Below, piece after piece: positions 57,905 through 64,000 of a stretch of DNA of 64,000 bases. Position 1 is the first letter of the stretch. Each line of letters opens with the position of its first letter. A program made the position numbers and the translations under genes. The stretch spans positions 13,325,282 to 13,389,281 of the forward strand of contig OX392536.1 of the NCBI GenBank assembly GCA_947623455.1. Direction: 5' to 3'. The notes under the pieces were generated by a model. That model did not search any database and was not told the origin of the DNA. It worked only from the letters and a program-made list of their open reading frames with translations. This DNA comes from Mimachlamys varia. Taxonomy: Eukaryota > Mollusca > Bivalvia > Pectinida > Pectinidae.

Positions 57905-58463
57905 TTTAAAGTCACAATAAACAATGCAAATATGAGAAAAGTATTATTATCATTTACATACTGCGTTATACCACCTACTTGTAACATGATAAACTCATTA
58001 CCATGAGCTGACAGTGTGAGAAGAAGTTGAGAATGAGTTGAGAATAACTTGAGAACAAATTTTCCAATTTCCCAGCACTTGAGAACATATTTTCTCAAAA
58101 AAGAACGTCTGTTCGCAATAGAGGACGTTCTTACCGGAAACAGTATCCCAACAAAAGTGATCCACGGTAGAAAATAGTCCGTTATAAAAATATCAATAAA
58201 ATCCAATGAAAAAATAAATACTCTCAAAAAAGAGAATAAAAAGACCATTCCAAGTGTAAATATGCATATTAGAAAGTCAATGATAATATCATTGTTTTCA
58301 AATTATTTTTTATTTTGCATAATTTCAAAATTCATGTTTTTACTCCGCGCAAATCTTCTGTTTGTTTATGTTTGCCAGAGACAGATCATGACCGAAGACC
58401 CTAAAAGTCGTTTAGAAACATTGATGTTTCTTAGATGAAAATATAATTATTTGGTAGTTGTAT

Positions 58464-58888
58464 TTAAAAAAATAAACTAAGCAAACAAACCCAGATTCAC
58501 TAGTGCTTTCGCTCACTTGGGCAAGTTCTTCAGGTGAAGATTCTCTTGTACAAGCCCTTCAGGTGAAGATTCTCTTGGGCAAGCTCATCAGGTGAAGATC
58601 CTCTTGAGCAAGCTCTTCGGGTGAAGAATTCCCTTGGGCAATTCTCTTGGGTAAGCTCTTCGGGTGAAGATTCTCTTGAGCAAGCTCTTCAGGTGAAGAT
58701 TCCTTGGGCAAGCTCTTCAGGTGAAGATTCTCTTGGGCAAGCTCTAAGGGTGAAGAATTCTCTTGGGTAAGCTCTTCGGGTGAAGATTCTCTTACCTGAG
58801 CAAGCGAAAATGCTAGTGAATCTAAGTATGTTTGTTTGTTTTTTTTAAATGTTCATAAACGTTACAAGGTCACTTAGTTTTTTATTTA
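58464..58888. mobile_element. Foldback/MITE element with 12-bp target duplication
   Basis: TGGTAGTTGTAT flanks the element exactly at 58452-58463 and 58889-58900. Imperfect terminal inverted repeats read AAACAAACCCAGATTCACTA-GTGCTTTCGCTCA on the left and, inverted, TGAGCAAGCGAAAATGCTAG-TGAATCTAAGTATGTTTGTTT on the right (a ~60-bp tail follows the right one). The core is ~10 copies of CTCTTCAGGTGAAGATTCTC-TTGGGCAAG, which itself contains a CTTCAGGTGAAG palindrome. No ORF. Confidence 0.75.
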
Positions 58889-58962
58889 TGGTAGTTGTAT
58901 AAAGATGATAAACAGTTGTCACATGATGTACATTGCTGAGTGTACATTATACATTGCTGAGT

Positions 58963-59512
58963 ATACATGTATACACTGGGATCTCTTGTTTAGAGATATT
59001 TGCTGATTATACATGTATACGCTGGGATCTCTTGTTTAGAGATATTTGCTGATTATACATGTATACGCTGGGACCTCTTGTTTAGAGATATTTGCTGATT
59101 ATACATGTATACGCTGGGATCTCTTGTTTAGAGATATTTGCTGATTATACATGTATACGCTGGGATCTCTTGTTTAGAGATATTTGCTGATTATACATGT
59201 ATACGCTGGGACCTCTTGTTTAGAGATATTTGCTGATTATACATGTATACGCTGGGACCTCTTGTTTAGAGATATTTGCTGATTATACATGTATACGCTG
59301 GGATCTCTTGTTTAGAGATATTTGCTGATTATACATGTATAAGCTGTGATCTCTTGTTTAGAGATATTTGCTGATTATACATGTATAAGCTGGGATCTCT
59401 TGTTTAGAGATATTTGCTGATTATACATGTATACGCTGGGATCTCTTGTTTAGAGATATATGCTGATTATACATGTATACACTGGGATCTCTTGTTTAGA
59501 GATATTTGCTGA
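58963..59512. repeat. 46-bp minisatellite, ~12 copies
   Basis: The unit is ACATGTATACGCTGGGATCT-CTTGTTTAGAGATATTTGCT-GATTAT. It contains the short palindromes ACATGT/GTATAC and TCTCTTGTTTAGAGA. Very uniform; changes are limited to GGGACC, GTGATC, ATAAGC and ATACAC. Confidence 0.95.
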
Positions 59513-60430
59513 GTAAACATGTTGCATTCAATAGACTCAATGTCGTTGCCTTTCATGGTTAATATCGTAATTCTACAGCTCATCCACATGACTATCAATA
59601 TTTTATAAGTATTGATTGAACACACTAAATTCACCAAATGTTTCTGTAACATGCCTTTTTATTGGCTTGTGTTAACATATACATGTTAGAGTTGGAAGGT
59701 TACTGAGGTGAGATGAGTAAGGTATGGGAGATATATTATCTATCAAGGCTTTATTTTAACAATGTTTCCAATTAAATATAATGTTGCATTTGACCTTATT
59801 TAAGTTTAGAAATGTTTCCATTCTCTCCGTCTTGAGCTTGACTGCACTTGCCATGTTGAAGAAAATCACTCTTCACAGTGAAACTATTCTACTGTAAGGG
59901 CTGTTCCAGAATTTGGAGGCGAGGGAGGCACTTTTCAGAGGTCCCGCCACCCATCAAATATTAAAAGAAGGTATAGTACCCAAATTCTGATTTAACCCCA
60001 CCACCCATGATATATTGATACAGTGCCTCCCGCCTCCCCACATGATTATGATGTAATAGCTGAGATTTTGTAGCTTAGTGTTTAATTGTACATTATCTTT
60101 ATCAATCCAATGCCAGTCCCTAGTATTATTGATTGTAACTTATTACGTTTTGTGTATGTGAATGTTAAATATTTGACAATTTCAGTGATGTTGAACTATT
60201 ATTTTATGCATATTTTTGTATTTGACACAAACATAATTTTAATTGTATAACCACTTCATTTATCAAATGAAACACTTTCAGCTAACCATCATCTGCCATC
60301 TTGTTATTAGATCAGTATCAAAATTAAAAAGGCAAAAATCTGACAACTCAAATGACCTTTAATTTTTGTGTCACCTTCAGCCGAAGGCGTTGCTTTTCTG
60401 ACAACGGCGGCATCAACAATGTTCAGGTTT
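59513..60430. other. Mostly unique AT-rich sequence with one small hairpin
   Basis: The only structure noticed is GGAGGCGAGGGAGGCACT at 59915-59932, inverted as AGTGCCTCCCGCCTCC at 60022-60037. This could be a short MITE or the ends of an old repeat. No gene. Confidence 0.4.
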
Positions 60431-60450
60431 TGCGTTTAGCTCTGTTTTTG

Positions 60451-60516
60451 ACAAAGCCAGCCCAACAAGGTAGCAGATCAGAAACAAAGCCAGCCCAACA
60501 AGGTAGCAGATCAGAA
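60451..60516. repeat. 33-bp direct duplication
   Basis: ACAAAGCCAGCCCAACAAGG-TAGCAGATCAGAA occurs twice, back to back and identical. Confidence 0.9.
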
Positions 60517-60689
60517 AAGGATTGGCTGATTCTGATAAAAAAGGCCCATGTCTTAGAAATACAAACACAGCGGACTAGTCTTACAACATATAAATAAACA
60601 TGTACATATACATTGTATATGTAAACTGCATGATTTTTGCAATACAAATAAAGTACTAAAAAAGGGGCATCAACTTATTTTTTTTTTCA

Positions 60690-61331
60690 AGAAAGGTGTT
60701 GAGTTCGGAGGAAAGTTTTCAAACAGACTGTTGGCATTCCAATGGGAACTAACTGTGCCCCACTTTTGGCTGACTTGTTTTCTGTTTTCATACGAGGCTG
60801 AATTTATCGAAGGGGCTTATCAGGACGAGTAACAAAAACCTTGCCAAATCTTTCAATTTCACTTTCAGGTATATCGACGATATGTTGTCTATAAACAACA
60901 AGGAGTTAGCTGACCTAGTCGATCGTATATATCCTTCTGAACTTGAAATAAAAGGGACAACAGACTCTCCTACATTAGCTTCTCACCTCTATCTTTACTT
61001 CAACTATGACCAGCAAAGGTAACTTACTAACGTGACGATTTCGATTTTCCGATCGTGAACATTCCCTCTTTGGATAGTAACATCCCTGCTTCTCCATCCT
61101 ATGGTGTTTTACATGTCGCAGTTGATTCGTTATTCTAGGGCTTCCTCTGAATATCAAGATTTTCTTGATAGATGTGAACTGCTGACGAACAAACTTACGG
61201 CACAGGGATTTGAGAGATGCAGTTTGATGAAGACTATGGGCAAGTTTTATGGTCGCCATCTTGATCTCATCGAGAAATATTCTGTATCATTGTGTAATAT
61301 GAAGATGGACGTTTTTGAGTTTGCTTATTAG
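60690..61331 (+). pseudogene. Broken reverse transcriptase fragment (retroelement relic)
   Basis: Seen in shifting frames: QTVGIPMGTNCAPLLADLF at 60724-60780 (palm motif), SYEAEF after a frame change, then FNFTFRYIDDMLS around 60852-60890 with the catalytic Y-I-D-D, a YPSELEIKG segment, and later SQLIRYSRA and FYGRHLDL (61101-61331). At least two frameshifts and several stops break it. RTs of this layout are common in marine invertebrates. I cannot assign it firmly to Penelope-like or another non-LTR class. Confidence 0.8.
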
Positions 61332-62440
61332 TGCGCTTACTTGTGATGACAATGATGACTCGGTTCTCATTTTGAGGATTGATGCTTACTTAGATGTGAC
61401 CAAGATTTACATGGCGAGTGTCGTCGATGAATCAGAAGATGCTTACTCTTCCGGAACACCTGGTCTTATTCTCTTGTTCTTTTACGAGTCTCCATGTAAG
61501 TCTTTCCTTTGGTTCTATTTTGCCTCTAGTTTCATCGTTAGGTTTGCTTTCATATGTTGCGGCTTTACCGAACGAACCCTTTTCGTTCGTCTTTTACCGT
61601 CGAATTCCGTTTGATCTGCTAAAGTTGTCGAACTGTTCGACCAGCTTTTCCGGCCTTTTTAGCTTACCTGGTCCGGAGGATATGCTTTATTGGCTGATTT
61701 ATTGGTCAGAATGCCTCCACCAGAGAGTTGCAATGATATCACTATCAATCAATTACTCGCTAGAATAGCACGTATATCATACTTCGCTTACATAATGGAA
61801 GCAGTCAACCGGTGAACGTGCTTGTCTGTTTACATAATATCAAGACTGAACTGCAGCGTGACTTATCAGTACATTTTGATACATGTCGTTAATGAACTTA
61901 AAAACTGCACATAGAAGATGACATTCAAATCAGGGGAAAAAAAACTGTGTTTCCTGTAAGAACTTTGATTTGAAAAATAAACTCTTCATTAAGAGCATTG
62001 AAATAAATGGAAGATCGGCGAATAAATGGAATAAACTGTCACAGGTATAACTGAACGATGAGGTTATTGTTACTCCTCGCAACACAGTCAGGTGGTTTCT
62101 GGCAGCAAAATTGTTATTATTGATGGTTCTATATCACTTGAAGATACTGTCATTTCCAGAGCATAATAACGAACATGCTGAGAGTGTAAATGTGAAAGGA
62201 TTGCCTTCCTCCCTTATGTGGATACCCCGATAGTCCGTCAAGGTAAATATTTAAGGAGATGTTCGACTCCAACGGTTCAGCTGGCGTACATGTAAGTGAA
62301 TCGGGTGCCACACAAATATGGTCTTCATCGAAAATGGCACTTACCAGACACCGACTCGACACCCCGAAGGATCCTCACACCAATGTTACAAATAAAAAGA
62401 ACAAACAGGGACAGATCAGCAACCCTCAATCCAGCTAACA
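61332..62440. other. Region 3' of the reverse transcriptase relic
   Basis: May be the 3' part of the same element. Short plus-strand reading frames at 61315-61768 show no domain I recognise. Otherwise featureless. Confidence 0.35.
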
Positions 62441-62444
62441 TCAG

Positions 62445-63110
62445 GTGAACAAAACCAGTAATACAGGACTTGGTCAGGAAAAACAAACCAGTAAGATATG
62501 ACTTGGTCAGGTGAACAAACCAGTAAGGTAGGACTTGGTCAGGTAAACAAACCAGTTAGATAGGACTTGGTCAGGTAAACAAACTAGTATGGTAGGACTT
62601 GGTCAGGTAAACAAACCAGTAAGGTAGGACTTGGTCAGGTAAACAAACCAGTAAGGTAGGACTTGGTCAGGTAAACAAACCAGTAAGGTAGGACTTGGTC
62701 AGGTAAACTAACCAGTAAGGTAGGACTTGGTCATGTAAACAAACCAGTAAGATAGGACTTGGTCAGGTAAACAAACCAGTAAGGTAGGACTTGGTCAGGT
62801 GAAAAAAAACAGTAAGGTAGGACTTGGTCAGGTGAACAAAACCAGTAAGATAGAACTTGGTCAGGTAAACAAACAAGTAAGGTAGGACTTGGTCAGGTGA
62901 AAAAAACCAGTAAGATAGGACTTGGTCAGGTAAACAAACCAGTAAGGTAGGACTTGGTCAGGTGAACAAACCAGTAAGATAGGACTTGGTCAGGTAAACA
63001 AACCAGTAAGGTAGGACTTGGTCAGGTAAACAAACCAGTAAGGTAGGATTTTGTCAGATAAACAAACCAGTATGGTAGGACTTGGTCAGGTAAACAAACC
63101 AGTAAGGTAA
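62445..63110. repeat. 32-bp minisatellite, ~20 copies
   Basis: The unit is AGGTAAACAAACCAGTAAGG-TAGGACTTGGTC. Variants have GTGAACAAAACC, GATAGG and TATGG. It abuts a related array. Confidence 0.95.
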
Positions 63111-63676
63111 GAGTTGGGTTAGGTGTACAAACCAGTGAGATGGGACATGGGTAAGGTGTACAAACCAGTGAGATGGGACATGGGTTAGGTGTACAAACCA
63201 GTGAGATGGGACATGGGTTAGGTGTACAAACCAGTGAGATGGGACATGGGTTAGGTGTACAAACCAGTGAGATGGGACATGGGTAAGGTACAAACCAGTG
63301 AGATGGGACATGGGTTAGGTGTACAAACCAGTGAGATGGGACATGGGTAAGGTGTACAAACCAGTGAGATGGGACATGGGTTAGGTTTACAAACCAGTGA
63401 GATGGGACATGGGTTAGGTGTACAAACCAGTGAGATGGGACATGGGTTAGGTGTACAAACCAGTGAGATGGGACATCGATTAGGTGTACAAACCAGTGAC
63501 ATGGGACATGGGTTAGGTGTACAAACCAGTGACATGGGACATCGATTAGGTGTACAAACCAGTGAGATGGGACATCGATTAGGTGTACAAACCAGTGACA
63601 TGGGACATCGATTAGGTGTACAAACCAGTGAGATGGGACATCGATTAGGTGTACAAACCAGTGACATGGGTTAGGT
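63111..63676. repeat. 33-bp minisatellite, ~17 copies, related to the 32-bp array
   Basis: The unit is TTAGGTGTACAAACCAGTGA-GATGGGACATGGG. It shares AGGT.{1,2}ACAAACCAGT and GG(T)AGGAC/GGGACAT with the preceding array, so one array probably evolved from the other. The last third has ACATCGAT in place of ACATGGGT. Being 33 bp, it is open in several frames without being a gene. Confidence 0.95.
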
Positions 63677-63730
63677 AGAATAATAATAGTCACTATTTCA
63701 ATAACTATTCAATGCCATGTCTCTATAACA

Positions 63731-63954
63731 TCCATCATTACTAATGGCTTAAGAGATAAAGCGAAGCGGCATGAATCTTATTTTTGGTTGATAAAAAGGA
63801 AATTTGATATAGTAGCTATACAGGAACCTCGCTGTACAAATACCAACGAATATCAATGGAGTAAATATAGGAAAATATGGGTGACGCCGGTAGTACCTGG
63901 AATAATGGTAGCCCAGAAGCGATTCTGTCCCGATATACTCACGATATAACTATC
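63731..63954 (+). mobile_element. LINE apurinic-type endonuclease N-terminus, partial and decayed
   Basis: From 63743 the frame reads NGLRDKAKRHESYFWLI, then KFDIVAIQEPRC around 63795-63840, matching the start of LINE EEP endonucleases (N-G-x-R...K...D-I...Q-E). The E of the Q-E pair is the expected metal ligand. The frame ends at TAA near 63950 without the later catalytic motifs, so this copy is truncated or degraded. The rest may extend beyond the window. Confidence 0.65.
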
Positions 63955-64000
63955 TCGGAATCAAATCACGACACAGAGGGTTGACTTTTAGAATGTTGTA

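Noticed and set aside
57889..58248. 119-residue hydrophobic minus-strand reading frame
   Set aside because: Hydrophobicity comes from AT-rich sequence; it starts within low-complexity TTGAGAA repeats and overlaps the MITE end, with no family resemblance.
63022..63693. Repetitive reading frames of 85-223 residues on both strands
   Set aside because: They come from the 32/33-bp minisatellites, which are open in several frames at once; no domain, signal or splice structure supports a protein.

Overview
This is eukaryotic, intron-rich, repeat-dense DNA from an invertebrate animal. My best guess is a bivalve or other mollusc. The reasons are the many dispersed repeats that open with a CTCACCTG... 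hairpin and close with GGGCCTCTTGTT, the hammerhead-bearing inverted repeats, and the very long intronic minisatellites. The species is inferred from repeat style, not from a marker gene.

The window holds one real protein-coding gene, on the + strand from about 1275 to 54731. It is a 14-exon equilibrative nucleoside transporter (SLC29/ENT family). I assembled it exon by exon from splice signals. All 14 coding exons join in phase to give 1410 nt, which is 469 residues plus a stop. The protein has the family's PWN motif in the first helix, a large hydrophilic loop between helices 6 and 7, an FTSGYYSSL motif near the end, and about 11 membrane segments. Most exons are under 150 nt, so they are easily missed by ORF searches.

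The introns are the remarkable part. Four tandem arrays are built from the gene's own splice junctions: intron 2 donor (43-bp unit), intron 6 donor (64-bp unit, ~87 copies), intron 6 acceptor (58-bp unit, ~10 copies) and intron 11 donor (37-bp unit, ~565 copies over 21 kb). Each unit carries the last or first exon bases plus the splice site, so the introns contain hundreds of decoy splice sites. Intron 6 consists of almost nothing except its own two junctions repeated. Other introns carry minisatellites not tied to junctions (introns 1, 4, 8, 12) and many old dispersed repeats.

Downstream of the gene (54.8-64 kb) is a mobile-element graveyard. It contains a 581-bp inverted repeat plus a third direct copy, all with a hammerhead-ribozyme-like core (Penelope/retrozyme style); a TTAA-flanked MITE; a foldback element with a 12-bp target duplication; a 46-bp minisatellite; a broken reverse transcriptase with a YIDD motif; two adjoining 32/33-bp minisatellites; and the start of a LINE-type endonuclease at the right edge. 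No tRNA, rRNA or CRISPR was seen.
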